64,000 nt of DNA. It comes from Lewinellaceae bacterium. Its GTDB lineage: Bacteria > Bacteroidota > Bacteroidia > Chitinophagales > Saprospiraceae. The stretch covers positions 186,001 to 250,000 of the forward strand of contig JADJWX010000013.1 in assembly GCA_016716135.1 (NCBI GenBank), given 5' to 3'. Each line of letters starts with the position of its first letter. Within the stretch, counting starts at the first letter, position 1. Below are positions 19,068 through 27,835 of the stretch, one piece after another. The translations under genes and the position numbers were made by a program. Under the pieces are notes generated by a model. That model did no database searches and had not been told where the DNA came from. It worked only from the letters and a program-made list of their open reading frames with translations.

Positions 19068-20573
19068 TCACCCCTTCCCCCGCATCAAAAACTCCAGCAA
19101 TAACCCCGTCAGCGTTTCATAGGGAATAATTTCCAGTTCGTATTGCTGGTTGGCCGGCCGGTGCGGTGCAGCGGAGAGTTCCTTCAACAGCGGCGCGATT
19201 TTTTGTTGGAAAACCGGAATCTGAAAGTTCGATTTTGGCAGTTGCAACAGTATCCGAATGAACAAGTTAGAGCGGCCGGCGCCGGGGTGATGCAGGTAGC
19301 GGCTGCGGTATTTTTCCAGCGCTTCGATGCGCTCCAGCACGTCGCCTTTGCGGTCTTCGAGCAGGAGTAGCAGGGTGAAGGCGATCTGAATGGCCACGTT
19401 CATGCCTGATTTGTCTTGTCCGTACACCGGAGTTTCGTTGGCGAAGCGGAAACTGCGGAAAGCCGGCAGGCTGTTTTCGGGAGGCGCCCAGCCCTTGAGT
19501 TGGTACAGGATGAAGATATAGGCGCCGAAAATATGCCAGGTTTCACGTTGGGGTGGCCGCAGGTTGGAGAAGCGGCGTTGGCGGGTGGTTGTTTGATAGA
19601 GTTCGAGTGCCAGGGCGTACTTGCCCGCATGCATGGCCAGGTAAAAATACATTTCACAGGCATTGAAAAAGTTGTGCGAACCATTGGGCGCATGGTCAAG
19701 GCTGGCCAGCACGGCTTTTTCGCCCTCGGCGTATTGCCGCAGCCCGATGCAGGCCGGCACTTTGGCGTAGTAAAACATGGCCAGGGAATTGCCGACCGGG
19801 TAGCGTTTGTTTTTGAAATACCGGATGGCCTCGTCGAAGTTGTCGAGGGCGGCGCTGAAATCGGCGGTTTCGAGCAGGTAGTTTCCCCGGATAATATAAA
19901 AATACACGTGAAACAGGTAAGAGGGTGTTTTGCCTTTGAAGGGTTCGAGGGCTTGCAGGCACTGCCGGGTGTGCGCCTGCAAATCGCCCTGCGGCCCCTT
20001 GGTTTGCCGGAGCGGCAATTTGATCCGCTGGAAACAGTCGGCAGCGCGTTCTTCGGCTTCGGCATGGGCGCGGTATGTCCAGTAATCGGTGGAATATTCG
20101 TCAAACTGCTGAATAGTTCCTTTCACGCTGATCACCGATTCTTTCAGCACGCGCAAGGCCTCGGCAGCAAAAGCCGGCACGTCATAGTCGAGGCCGCGGC
20201 GATACAGGCGTTTGGCAATGCTCAGCGGCGCATGGCGGTAGCCCCGCATGTGCAGGAGGTTCATCAGGGCCAGTTCGAGCGTGCCTTCCACGTAGTTTTT
20301 GACCGTGGCGTCGACCTTCGCTTTTTCCTCATCAAAAAAAATGCTCATCCGGCGGAGGATTTTCCGGAGCCGGCTGGCCTGTTTTTTATAAGTGGTCAGC
20401 CCCAGGCCGGCGGCGCGTGCTGCATCGGCGTCGCCGGCAAGGTTCTGTTTCCAGATAGTTTGGTACAAATGCCGGAGTTCGGGATCGGCATCGGCAAAAA
20501 AGCGCAGCAGGTGTTCGTCGCGCCAAACGCTGGTTTTTACAAAATGGAGCAGGTCGTTGAGTTCCTTGATCAT
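19068..20573 (-). CDS. helical-repeat (TPR-like) protein of unknown function
   Basis: 501 residues from the ATG at 20573 (MIKELNDLLHFVKTSVW). The frame runs on to 20693, but that stretch has an unlikely Arg/Pro/Cys composition. There is no signal peptide or membrane segment. The first 120 residues include a basic helical stretch (YKKQASRLRKILRRM). From about 190 on, helical hairpins appear with TPR-like spacing (ADFSAALDNFDEAIRYFKN, GKYALALELYQTT). Such all-helical cytoplasmic proteins can be peptide or protein receptors; no family was recognised. It is divergent from the 30-codon peptide gene at 20975, with about 400 bases between. Confidence 0.75.
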   Translation of the reverse strand: MIKELNDLLHFVKTSVWRDEHLLRFFADADPELRHLYQTIWKQNLAGDADAARAAGLGLTTYKKQASRLRKILRRMSIFFDEEKAKVDATVKNYVEGTLELALMNLLHMRGYRHAPLSIAKRLYRRGLDYDVPAFAAEALRVLKESVISVKGTIQQFDEYSTDYWTYRAHAEAEERAADCFQRIKLPLRQTKGPQGDLQAHTRQCLQALEPFKGKTPSYLFHVYFYIIRGNYLLETADFSAALDNFDEAIRYFKNKRYPVGNSLAMFYYAKVPACIGLRQYAEGEKAVLASLDHAPNGSHNFFNACEMYFYLAMHAGKYALALELYQTTTRQRRFSNLRPPQRETWHIFGAYIFILYQLKGWAPPENSLPAFRSFRFANETPVYGQDKSGMNVAIQIAFTLLLLLEDRKGDVLERIEALEKYRSRYLHHPGAGRSNLFIRILLQLPKSNFQIPVFQQKIAPLLKELSAAPHRPANQQYELEIIPYETLTGLLLEFLMRGKG

Positions 20574-20974
20574 GCGTGCACAAATTGAACCGCCCGGGGC
20601 CTGCGGACAGACTCCGGATTGCTGCCGGGAACGGGCAGGTATTCCTGAATGTGGCTGAAAAACGGTGCGCAACACAAACCGCCGTAGCTGCATAGGTCGG
20701 GATGGCGAGGCAACAGGCCTGGAGGGCAGGCGCGCGGTTTGTACTTCTGCAGGTAAACATACTGTTTTTGGGTGAAAAATGGCAGCCGTTGCGAAAAACC
20801 GGGAGTAAGCGCGGCTGCCTGAAATTGCATAAATCGCTGAAAACGAGAAGGCTGCGCCGGTATGGAGAGACTAAATCACGTCAAAAAAGTGGTTTGAAAT
20901 GTCGTTGCGCCGGGTTCCGGCAATGGCGAGTTTTGTACCTGTTACTTGCACTACTCACCTAAACCTGCATACTT
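20574..20974. other. divergent intergenic region
   Basis: No gene is supported here. The region lies between two divergent transcription units and should hold both promoters, but I found no clear TTTG/TAnnTTTG pair. It contains an imperfect repeat GGCAGCCG ... CGGCTGCC near 20779-20819. Confidence 0.4.
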
Positions 20975-21067
20975 ATGAACAAACAATTTACCCAACGAAG
21001 CATAGCCGCAATACCGTGTGACTACCGGCGTCCGGAAGCGATTGTCATCGAGATCATTCACGTTTAA
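20975..21067 (+). CDS. 30-residue peptide gene
   Basis: The ATG at 20975 opens a 30-codon frame: a basic N-terminal part (MNKQFTQRS), then CDYRRPEAIVIEIIHV and TAA. A perfect intrinsic terminator begins 28 bases after the stop, so a short dedicated transcript is likely. The phrase Y-x-x-P-x-x-x-V-I-E-I resembles the shared start of many tiny uncharacterised Bacteroidota proteins (often YxxPxxEVxEI), which are usually somewhat longer. There is no signal peptide. It could be a small regulator, a modified-peptide precursor or a signalling peptide; nothing distinguishes these from sequence alone. Confidence 0.55.
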   Translation: MNKQFTQRSIAAIPCDYRRPEAIVIEIIHV

Positions 21068-21094
21068 GCTTCCGGTTTTTCCGGCAATTTTGGC

Positions 21095-21131
21095 TACCCG
21101 CCGAGGCACTCCGCCCGGCGGGTATTTTTTT
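21095..21131 (+). terminator. intrinsic terminator of the small peptide gene
   Basis: A 9-bp perfect stem TACCCGCCG / CGGCGGGTA with a 12-base loop is followed directly by eight T residues. It is the clearest rho-independent terminator in the window. Confidence 0.85.
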
Positions 21132-21477
21132 GCCCTGAAAAATGGTCGCGGGGTATTTACTTAAAAAAGGCTTTGGACTTGACTAATGTTTTTAGCCCAA
21201 GATATTCATTTCCAAAAGATTAGGATCAAATGCCCGGTGTAATCACCAAGTTTCTTTTGCCAAAACTGTCCGGGAACCTTTCGGGCCAAATGCAGGATTT
21301 TTGTAGGGTCAGAAATTTCTCCGGGAGCGTGTTCGCGGTTTCCTGTTCCGGTAAAACGCCGGGCACGCTTCCTCCCCAAAAGCCGATAAATCCGGCAACT
21401 TGTTTCAGATACATTGCTTAGCACATTGTAAATTAAATCTATTTGTATTCAAAAATTGAACGCTGTGCCCTCCGTAC

Positions 21478-21527
21478 CTCTGTGAGCCTCTGTGTTACCT
21501 TTTTAAGTTTCACAGAGGCTCACAGAG
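21478..21527. repeat. 17-bp perfect inverted repeat
   Basis: CTCTGTGAGCCTCTGTG (21478-21494) pairs with CACAGAGGCTCACAGAG (21511-21527) across a 16-base T-rich loop. A similar CACAGAG-containing fold-back lies at 37592-37650. The rest of 21132-21634 shows no gene I can support. Confidence 0.85.
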
Positions 21528-21634
21528 AAACAGCGAGCACAAAGAGCATATCCAATCCAGTCGCCTGGAAATAGAAAAACCGGGCTCCGAAAACCTTTTC
21601 GCAGGAAATAATTCATCAAAAACAACCAAGGACC

Positions 21635-22216
21635 ATGTCAGTTAATTTGAACCGGGTATGCTGGATTCAACAGGGGCGTGTTTTATTCATATTGTGCATT
21701 GTGCTGGTGCATATTCCCCTGTTTGCGCAACATGATGCCAGCTATTGGAATGCTCATCTGGCAATCCTGGATATGCGTACCCGGGCGGTCGGCGCCACGG
21801 CCTATGTTCGCGAGATCAGGCTCCGGAATTTTCAGGATGCAGACAGCCTTCCGGTTGCTTTTGGCTTTGGCGCCGACCTGTTTGCCGATCATGGCGCGGG
21901 TTTTGACCTGGCGCCTGCCGACGGCGTGTATACGTCGGAACGATGTTATGCCTATCATCCGGGGCTGCCGGTTGTGGCACTTGGTTTTGTCCTGGCAGGT
22001 ACGGATTTTAACCATACCGATGCCTTGACTGCAACGTATGCAGCACATCCGGCTTCTCAACCCGGGCCGGGCGCCATGCCACTGCGCGTGGTGCAGTGTA
22101 GGCTGAAACTTTGCCCCTGCCCCTTGCCCTGCCTTTGCTTTGCCTGTGAATGGGGGGATGGCGCCTGGTGTCTGGATTGGTGTGATTGTCAGGGGGAGGT
22201 TTTTATCAGTTGGTAA
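21635..22216 (+). CDS. small exported protein with Cys-rich tail
   Basis: 193 residues. A signal peptide is clear (VLFILCIVLVHIPLFAQ). The middle (LPVAFGFGADLFADHGAGFD, then LAPADGVYTSERCY) resembles a small beta-sandwich with acidic loops. The last 40 residues hold ten Cys in patterns such as CPCPLPCLCFAC and CLDWCDC, which suggests metal binding or a disulfide-knotted tail. No family was recognised. It is followed 22 bases later by another exported protein in the same direction, so the two probably form an operon. Confidence 0.75.
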   Translation: MSVNLNRVCWIQQGRVLFILCIVLVHIPLFAQHDASYWNAHLAILDMRTRAVGATAYVREIRLRNFQDADSLPVAFGFGADLFADHGAGFDLAPADGVYTSERCYAYHPGLPVVALGFVLAGTDFNHTDALTATYAAHPASQPGPGAMPLRVVQCRLKLCPCPLPCLCFACEWGDGAWCLDWCDCQGEVFISW

Positions 22217-22238
22217 ATGGAGCAGATAAACGATCACC

Positions 22239-23414
22239 ATGAATATTTGCTATGCGGCACTTTCAGGGAGGGTTGTAGCGATGATCCTGTTGTTGTTGCC
22301 ATGCCGGTTGGTTGCCGGCGTGGCGCCGGGCGATTCGTTGCAGCATTTTGACTGCTGGCTGGCATCCACCAATTCGGATTTTCAACGCCTGAAGCTGGAG
22401 CACGCGCAGGCAATGGCTGATGCCCGCGCCCGGCTGGTCGAAGTGCGCCAGCTGTTGCAGGGGGCGGCAGCCCGGCGCGATCCGGAAACGGGGTATGCCT
22501 TGTTATTGGAAAAAATGCAACTGGATGAATCCATCCGTCTGCTGGAAGCCGATGCGGCCCTGAAACAGCTGCGTTTACGCTATCGCAAGGGCATCGAAAT
22601 GCTCAAAATGTTGTACGAGAAAATTCTGAGCCTCGATCACCATTTCACCAGCCTGCGCACCAGCCAGCAGATTGCACGCATCAGTAATCCGCACGAATAC
22701 CCCGAATTTAAAGCCCTCAACGGTATGCTGGAGGAACGGATGAAAAAGAAATTCGGATTCTCCCTGCCTGCGCTGCTGGAAAGCAACCCCTACTTGTCGG
22801 CAACATACTCGCTCGTAGGGCTGGCCCTGGGCATCGGCGATACCCGGCAAGACCAGGCCAACATGGAAAAAATATCCTGTATTCTCGATTTTACCGTGCG
22901 CATGGACCAGCAACTCAACGTCATTCAGTATGAAACTGAATTTCTTCGCGATGCCAATCTTTCCCTCAAACGGGAATGCGAGCTGCTTTTCAACGATTGT
23001 ACACGCCAGATCGGGTACTCGACACCTTTGGTCCAATGCCGGGATCAGGACGACTGGGAGCAACTCTTCAATCAGCTCGAACGGTATATCGAAGTAGCGG
23101 AACAGGCTCTGGAAACCAACCCGGCAATACCCAGAAAGGCCCATGCCAACTTGCAATTTTCTATAGACCGGATCGTCCATTTTCTGGATCAGTATTGTGC
23201 ATTCATAGCACAGGGTAATGGGTACTACCGGAAATTCGGCCGGATTGCCGGGAGTTATCAGCATGAAGCGCGTTGTGCAGCAGTATTGCCGGATACCTTC
23301 AGCAGCCTGAAGTCGGATATTGAAATCACCCTGGAAAAGTTTAACAATGCCTACTACCTTCCGGAAATGCAGGGTTCGCGCCTGAAAGATTTGCTCTACG
23401 GGATTGAGGATTAA
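22239..23414 (+). CDS. exported alpha-helical protein of unknown function
   Basis: 391 residues with an N-terminal signal peptide (VAMILLLLPCRLVAG). The mature part is almost entirely helical, with heptad-like runs (FQRLKLEHAQAMADARARLV, RLLEADAALKQLRLRYRKGI), so coiled coils are likely. It carries seven scattered Cys residues but no known motif. It sits 22 bases downstream of the Cys-rich exported protein and probably shares its transcript and compartment (periplasm or surface). Confidence 0.75.
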   Translation: MNICYAALSGRVVAMILLLLPCRLVAGVAPGDSLQHFDCWLASTNSDFQRLKLEHAQAMADARARLVEVRQLLQGAAARRDPETGYALLLEKMQLDESIRLLEADAALKQLRLRYRKGIEMLKMLYEKILSLDHHFTSLRTSQQIARISNPHEYPEFKALNGMLEERMKKKFGFSLPALLESNPYLSATYSLVGLALGIGDTRQDQANMEKISCILDFTVRMDQQLNVIQYETEFLRDANLSLKRECELLFNDCTRQIGYSTPLVQCRDQDDWEQLFNQLERYIEVAEQALETNPAIPRKAHANLQFSIDRIVHFLDQYCAFIAQGNGYYRKFGRIAGSYQHEARCAAVLPDTFSSLKSDIEITLEKFNNAYYLPEMQGSRLKDLLYGIED

Positions 23415-23416
23415 CC

Positions 23417-23446
23417 TTTGGTCAAATACAAATTTCTATACCTTTG
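23417..23446 (+). promoter_or_regulatory. Bacteroidota-type promoter
   Basis: TTTG (23417-23420), an 18-base spacer and TACCTTTG (23439-23446) match the Bacteroidota sigma-ABfr consensus TTTG-N(17-22)-TAnnTTTG. It would start transcription near 23453, about 90 bases before the nucleotidyltransferase start. Confidence 0.75.
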
Positions 23447-23546
23447 ACAGGTAAAACCAACACCCACCCGCCTGTATGCGTGTTTGTTCAGGTCTATTGT
23501 TTACCCGCTGCTTCGCTTGCAAAAAAGCAGTTTGCTGCCGTCAACC

Positions 23547-24545
23547 ATGAAAGTTGTTATCCCCGTGGCAGGAGCCGGGACCCGGCTTCGCCCGCATACC
23601 TTCACACAACCTAAGCCGCTGATGCCCGTTGCGGGCAAACCGATAATCGCCTTCATTATCGATACGCTGGCCGAAGCAGGGCTAACCAACTTTGTATTTG
23701 TCATTGGCTACCTGGGCGAAAAAGTGCGCAACTTTGTGGAGCAGCAATATCCGCACCTGCAAACCGAATTTGTCTATCAGGAACACCGCGAAGGATCCGG
23801 GCATGCGGTGTGGATGGCAAGGCATGCCATTGAACAGGAGGATCAGGTGTTTATCGCATTTGGCGATACCATTTTTGATGCGGACCTGAAGGAAATGCTC
23901 GATTGCCCGCATTCCTGCGTGGGCGTGAAAAAAGTAGTAGACCCCCGCGAATTTGGCGTGGCCGATACCGATGAAAACGGCATGGTCACCCGGATGATCG
24001 AAAAGCCCCGCATCCCCAAATCGAACATGGCCATGGTGGGTTTGTACAAGGTCAATGAAGTGAAATCACTCCTGAACGCCATTGAACATCTGATCCAAAC
24101 AGAACAACGTACGGTCGGAGAATATCAGTTGACCGATGCCTTGCAACGCATGCATGAACAGGGTGTTCCCTTCCAGGCCATCACGGTGAACAACTGGTTC
24201 GATTGCGGCCGGAAAGATGTGCTGCTCGAAACCAATGCCATGCTGCTAAGCCAGCGCGGTTACGCCACCGACGCCTACAAACTGCCCGATTTTGAAAACA
24301 CCATCATTATTCATCCTATCGCCGTCGGCGAAAACTGCAATATCGCCAACAGTATCGTCGGGCCGCACGTGACCATCGGCAACAACGTGACCATCAATTC
24401 TTCGATCATCAAAGACAGCATCATCGGTAACTTCGCCTCCCTCGACGACGTGGTGCTGCACCGCTCTGTGGTGGGCAGCGACGCCACTATCAAAGGCACA
24501 AATCTGAGTTTGAACATCGGGGACAACACCGAGATTGATTTGTAA
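23547..24545 (+). CDS. sugar-1-phosphate nucleotidylyltransferase with left-handed beta-helix
   Basis: 332 residues from the ATG at 23547, where MKVVIPVAGAGTRLRPHTFT begins the nucleotide-binding domain; the frame upstream to 23484 is non-homologous in style. GAGTRLRP with the following KPLMPVAGKP is the nucleotidyltransferase signature, and FGDTIFDADL carries the metal-binding Asp. The C-terminal 80 residues are hexapeptide repeats (VGENCN, VGPHVT, IGNNVT, KDSIIGNF) forming a beta-helix, as in GlmU-like and archaeal Glc-1-P/UDP-GlcNAc enzymes. It makes an NDP-sugar from sugar-1-phosphate and NTP; the exact sugar cannot be decided. Its stop lies 19 bases from that of the convergent permease gene. 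Confidence 0.85.
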   Translation: MKVVIPVAGAGTRLRPHTFTQPKPLMPVAGKPIIAFIIDTLAEAGLTNFVFVIGYLGEKVRNFVEQQYPHLQTEFVYQEHREGSGHAVWMARHAIEQEDQVFIAFGDTIFDADLKEMLDCPHSCVGVKKVVDPREFGVADTDENGMVTRMIEKPRIPKSNMAMVGLYKVNEVKSLLNAIEHLIQTEQRTVGEYQLTDALQRMHEQGVPFQAITVNNWFDCGRKDVLLETNAMLLSQRGYATDAYKLPDFENTIIIHPIAVGENCNIANSIVGPHVTIGNNVTINSSIIKDSIIGNFASLDDVVLHRSVVGSDATIKGTNLSLNIGDNTEIDL

Positions 24546-24564
24546 CGCCATCTGCCAGACGGCG

Positions 24565-25443
24565 TTACTGCGGCTTGCCAAACGGCGCGACGTTAATCAC
24601 CGCTACACCCAACACCACCAACAACCCGCCCAGCAATACCACCCAGGAAACAGTTTCCTTCAGCAATAAGACCGACAACAGCACCCCGAACACCGGTACC
24701 AGGTTGTTAAAAATGGCCGTGCGGGTGGTGCCGATGGCGCGAATCCCTTCGGTGTACCAGATAAAACCCAGCACCGTGCCCAGCAGCCCGAGGTAGGCCA
24801 GGGCAACCCAAACCTCCGGCGGTAAGGTAGTCAGGGGTAAGCCTTCCCAAAGTGCCAGGGGAAACAACCCGGCAGTACCGAGCAGGCACACAAGCGCCGT
24901 AGTTGCCAGAGGCGTTTGCATGGGCGAAATTTGCCGGCTTACCAGGGTGTATACTGCCCAGGTGGCCGGGCAACCCAGCGCCAGGAGTTCGCCCGTTCCG
25001 AAATGGTCGAACAAGGCGCCCAATTCCCCCCGCGCAATGACCACCACCGCGCCAAACAGGGCGATCAACCCACCCAGAACCTGTTGCCAACGCAGTTTTT
25101 CACCAAAAAACAGCGCCGTGGCAAAGAGCACCATAACCGGATTCAACGCAACCAATAGCGACGCCCGGCTGGCGGGCAGAATTTTCAAAGCGCTGAAAAA
25201 GAAAAAATTATAGCCGATGATTCCGGACAGTGCCAGTACCAGGTGCAGCACCCAACCACGCCGGTCGGGCCGGGGCCAGGGGCGCTTGCGCAGGAGCATC
25301 AGCGCAACCAAACCCAGGCTGGCAAAGGCAAAGCGCAGGAAGGCTCCTGCGAAAGGTTCCAGCTGTTGGGCGGCAATGCGTGTGGCGATGAAGGTGCCAC
25401 CCCAGATGCAGGAGACGGCGAGGAGTTTTAGGTAAATATGCAT
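24565..25443 (-). CDS. EamA/DMT-family inner-membrane transporter
   Basis: 292 residues from the ATG at 25443 (MHIYLKLLAVSCIWGGTFIA). It has ten predicted membrane helices in two EamA repeats. The first opens with CIWGGTFIATRIA and the second, near residue 150, with LLALGCPATWAVYTLVSR. Members export or import small metabolites such as amino acids; the substrate cannot be inferred here. Translation from 25494 is also possible but would add a non-conserved leader. Confidence 0.85.
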   Translation of the reverse strand: MHIYLKLLAVSCIWGGTFIATRIAAQQLEPFAGAFLRFAFASLGLVALMLLRKRPWPRPDRRGWVLHLVLALSGIIGYNFFFFSALKILPASRASLLVALNPVMVLFATALFFGEKLRWQQVLGGLIALFGAVVVIARGELGALFDHFGTGELLALGCPATWAVYTLVSRQISPMQTPLATTALVCLLGTAGLFPLALWEGLPLTTLPPEVWVALAYLGLLGTVLGFIWYTEGIRAIGTTRTAIFNNLVPVFGVLLSVLLLKETVSWVVLLGGLLVVLGVAVINVAPFGKPQ

Positions 25444-25602
25444 ATCCCAAAAGGTGAAAGTAGCGGAAATTTTGTTGAACAGGTATCCACACACCGGAGC
25501 TATTCCGCACCCCGGCAGGTATAGTTTTGAAAAATGGGTCCGATATTCAGGTTACGGGTTTTGAAACGGCGTGGATAACTCGTGTTTACGTTGTTGGGCG
25601 GA

Positions 25603-26048
25603 TCATAAATTTCCTAAAAGCATCAGTTTTTTGAGCAAAAATGGATAACCCAACAGGCAAAACAATACACCCCAGCGAAATAATCCGGGAGGTAAAATTC
25701 CAATCGGATCGGTTTCAAGGGCAACATCCCGTCGGGACTTGTAGAAATAATACCACAGTTTCACTTTTTGCCCAACGTTGTACGGGGAGGCCGTCATGTA
25801 GTGTGTGGAATAGTGCCTGTGTGTCCCCAATCTGTGGTAAAATCGACTATGGAGCCTCGCCTTCTCCTTCAACGGCGCTGAACAACTCCCGGGTTCTGCC
25901 GCATTTCTACGACAGTCCCTTCTGCTTCAATACCCTTTGATTTGACACGTTCCACTAGGTTTTTTCGGTCATACGCCAGGATGAGCAGGAATGTTCCGAT
26001 GATGGCAAATACCGGCATCACTTGCATTAACGTTGCGAGCAGTTTCAT
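25603..26048 (-). pseudogene. decayed DUF3592-like membrane protein gene
   Basis: From the ATG at 26048 one frame reads a membrane start (MKLLATLMQVMPVFAIIGTF) and EAEGTVVEMRQNPGVVQRR, then a stop. Another frame gives VEGEGEAP, the first frame returns as IVDFTTDWGHTGTIPH, and a third gives YMTASPYNVGQKVKLWYY followed by a hydrophobic tail (FRWGVLFCLLGYPFLLKKL). Read in this order the pieces match the layout of DUF3592 proteins: membrane helix, GTVV segment, VxFTT, PYxVGQKVxxxY, membrane helix. At least three frame changes are needed, so the gene is dead rather than mis-sequenced at one base. The family assignment is by eye. Confidence 0.6.
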
Positions 26049-26179
26049 ACCAGAAAGTTTTGTACAAAGAAAGCGGGTTTGACCGGATTTTTGGCGCAGA
26101 AGAAGTTATCAAATTGGAGTGCAAGTTCAAGTTGCGCGGGTGTGTGTTTTCAGGTTGTAATCAAGCGTTTGACAAAATA

Positions 26180-26215
26180 AAAATCCCGGATTTTTCTGGT
26201 TGAAAAACCCGGGAT
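26180..26215 (-). terminator. hairpin after the tail-collar genes
   Basis: TCCCGGATTTTTC pairs with GAAAAACCCGGGA across TGGTT. On the minus strand the stem is followed by TTTTTATTTT, fitting a terminator for the two tail-collar genes. Confidence 0.6.
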
Positions 26216-26242
26216 AGTATGCTGCCGGCTCGTTCAGGCCGT

Positions 26243-26776
26243 TCAACTCCGCGATGGGTAGATGCCCTGGATACAAATAATGAAATTCATACCCAGATAA
26301 GGCTGCATAATGTTTATCGGTTGGTTGCCTCCGGCTGATGTTTCGGTAGCGCTCACCCCGGCCAGTTGCCCATTGGCTGTCGACGCTGCTGCATAGGTAC
26401 TCGCAGTAGTGCCGGCCAGGACATTGCCATCCGGTTCATCGGTGGTGGCATTGCCGGTAGACACGGCAATTTTGGCTGTTACCTGGTGCGTGTGGGAGGC
26501 CAGATTATTGACCGTCAGGGTGACTTGTTCGGCGCCGCCCCGTTGGCCAAGGTTGATATTGGACAAGCCCGGGCCGTTGCCGGCGCCAACCGGTATGCGA
26601 CCGCGAAAATCGGGCAGGGCAAACGTCGTTCTGCCGTCGCCGCCATAGATCGTCCCGATCAGGGAAAACAGTGCTTCATTTGATGCAATTGCAAGTAGTT
26701 GCCCCTGGCAATAGGCCCAGGCGCGTGGGGCAAAATTGCCGCCGAACCATATTATCTGTGCAAGATATCCTTCCAT
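26243..26776 (-). CDS. phage tail-collar / microcystin-dependent-protein-like protein
   Basis: 177 residues from the ATG at 26776 (MEGYLAQIIWFGGNFAPRAW). It has the tail-collar signature: AYCQGQLLAIASNEALFSLI, GTIYGGDGRTTFALPDFRGR, then LASHTHQV and a C-terminal PYLGMNFIICIQG. The family covers the tips of phage short tail fibres and free-standing bacterial homologues (MdpB-like) of unknown role, often in tandem. It is a close paralogue of the next gene (26838-27371), with which it forms an operon. No other phage gene is nearby. A frame extension to 26830 is unlikely. Confidence 0.85.
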   Translation of the reverse strand: MEGYLAQIIWFGGNFAPRAWAYCQGQLLAIASNEALFSLIGTIYGGDGRTTFALPDFRGRIPVGAGNGPGLSNINLGQRGGAEQVTLTVNNLASHTHQVTAKIAVSTGNATTDEPDGNVLAGTTASTYAAASTANGQLAGVSATETSAGGNQPINIMQPYLGMNFIICIQGIYPSRS

Positions 26777-26837
26777 AATTGTAAGGTTTAAGTTGATTGA
26801 AATGAACATTTTGATACTGGAAAATAGCACGTTGTAC

Positions 26838-27371
26838 TTAGCCGCGGGACGGGAAAACCCCCTGGGTACAAATGACGAAGTTCATTCCTAAAAATGGCTG
26901 GACAATGCTGATCGGTTGGCTCCCGCCGGTGGAAGCTGCCGTAGCGGATACGCCGTTGAGTTGACCGTTGGCGGTTGACGCTGCGGCATAGGTGTTCGCG
27001 GTGGTTCCGGCCAGAACGTTGCCGTCCGGCTCATCGGTAGTAGCATTACCGGTAGAAACGGCTACTTTAGGCATCACCTGGTGCGTGTGGGCTGGCATTT
27101 GTGCCACGGTCATGGTAACACGCTCCGCACCGGCCCGTTCGCCCAAACGGATATCGGACAAGCCCGGGCCGTCTCCGGTGCCAACCGGCACGCGCCCGCG
27201 AAAATCGGGCAGGCCAAAGGTTGTTCTTCCGTCGCCGCCGTAAGTGGTTCCAAGCAGGGAAAACAGTGCCGTGTTACTTGAAATCGCGAGCAACTGACCC
27301 TGGCAATATGCCCAATATTTTGGCGCGAAATTGCCTGCAAACATGATAATGGTTGCCATTGTACCTTCCAT
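26838..27371 (-). CDS. phage tail-collar / microcystin-dependent-protein-like protein
   Basis: 177 residues, same length and layout as the gene at 26243. It starts MEGTMATIIMFAGNFAPKYW, then the tail-collar segments AYCQGQLLAISSNTALFSLL and GGDGRTTFGLPDFRGRVPVG, AHTHQV, and ends in FLGMNFVICTQGVFPSRG. The two proteins share the same TDEPDGNVLAGTTA block. They arose by tandem duplication and are separated by 61 bases. This gene is upstream in the pair. Its function is unknown; similar proteins are secreted or surface-exposed in some bacteria. Confidence 0.85.
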   Translation of the reverse strand: MEGTMATIIMFAGNFAPKYWAYCQGQLLAISSNTALFSLLGTTYGGDGRTTFGLPDFRGRVPVGTGDGPGLSDIRLGERAGAERVTMTVAQMPAHTHQVMPKVAVSTGNATTDEPDGNVLAGTTANTYAAASTANGQLNGVSATAASTGGSQPISIVQPFLGMNFVICTQGVFPSRG

Positions 27372-27835
27372 AAAAAAAGATTTAAATTGTTAAAATTTGG
27401 TTGAATGATTTCTTACTGACGGGCAACGCCGGAGGCTGGGCGTTCCGGCGCCGTACATTTTCAATTGGATTTTATTTTTCGGTGGCCATACCACATAGAC
27501 GTATGCCGAATGAAAATTCTAAACGGCGCGGGGCAGACAATTCAGGGGGATCGTTAACTTGAAACCAAACCTGGCCCTTGAAAAAACTTGCGTTGGGCTT
27601 GCGCCTTTCCGATCCGGGCCGCCCACAAAAAGTGGGTGTAGTCGAAAGTACCCGACATTCATTTAAAAATAGCGCTGTAAAACAGGAGGGAGTCTCAAGG
27701 TACGGTAGGATTTATTGAAACAAAAAAATAATACATAAAGTAATGAAAATACGCCGGAAAGAGAGTGGTTTGGGCGAAACCGAAAGTCAGGCATCGGAGA
27801 ACAACCATGAACTTGCTGCAACCCGGTTTTAGCCG
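27372..27835. other. intergenic region without recognised features
   Basis: It is AT-rich near 27700-27760. I see no gene, and no promoter pair that I trust. It should contain the promoter for the tail-collar operon near 27372. Confidence 0.4.

Noticed and set aside
21226..21424. Short open frames of 60-70 codons on both strands
   Set aside because: The strands overlap, neither has a ribosome-binding signal or known motif, and the composition is not gene-like.
26243..27371. Prophage remnant
   Set aside because: Only the tail-collar domain is present. No capsid, terminase, integrase or lysis gene is found within 20 kb.
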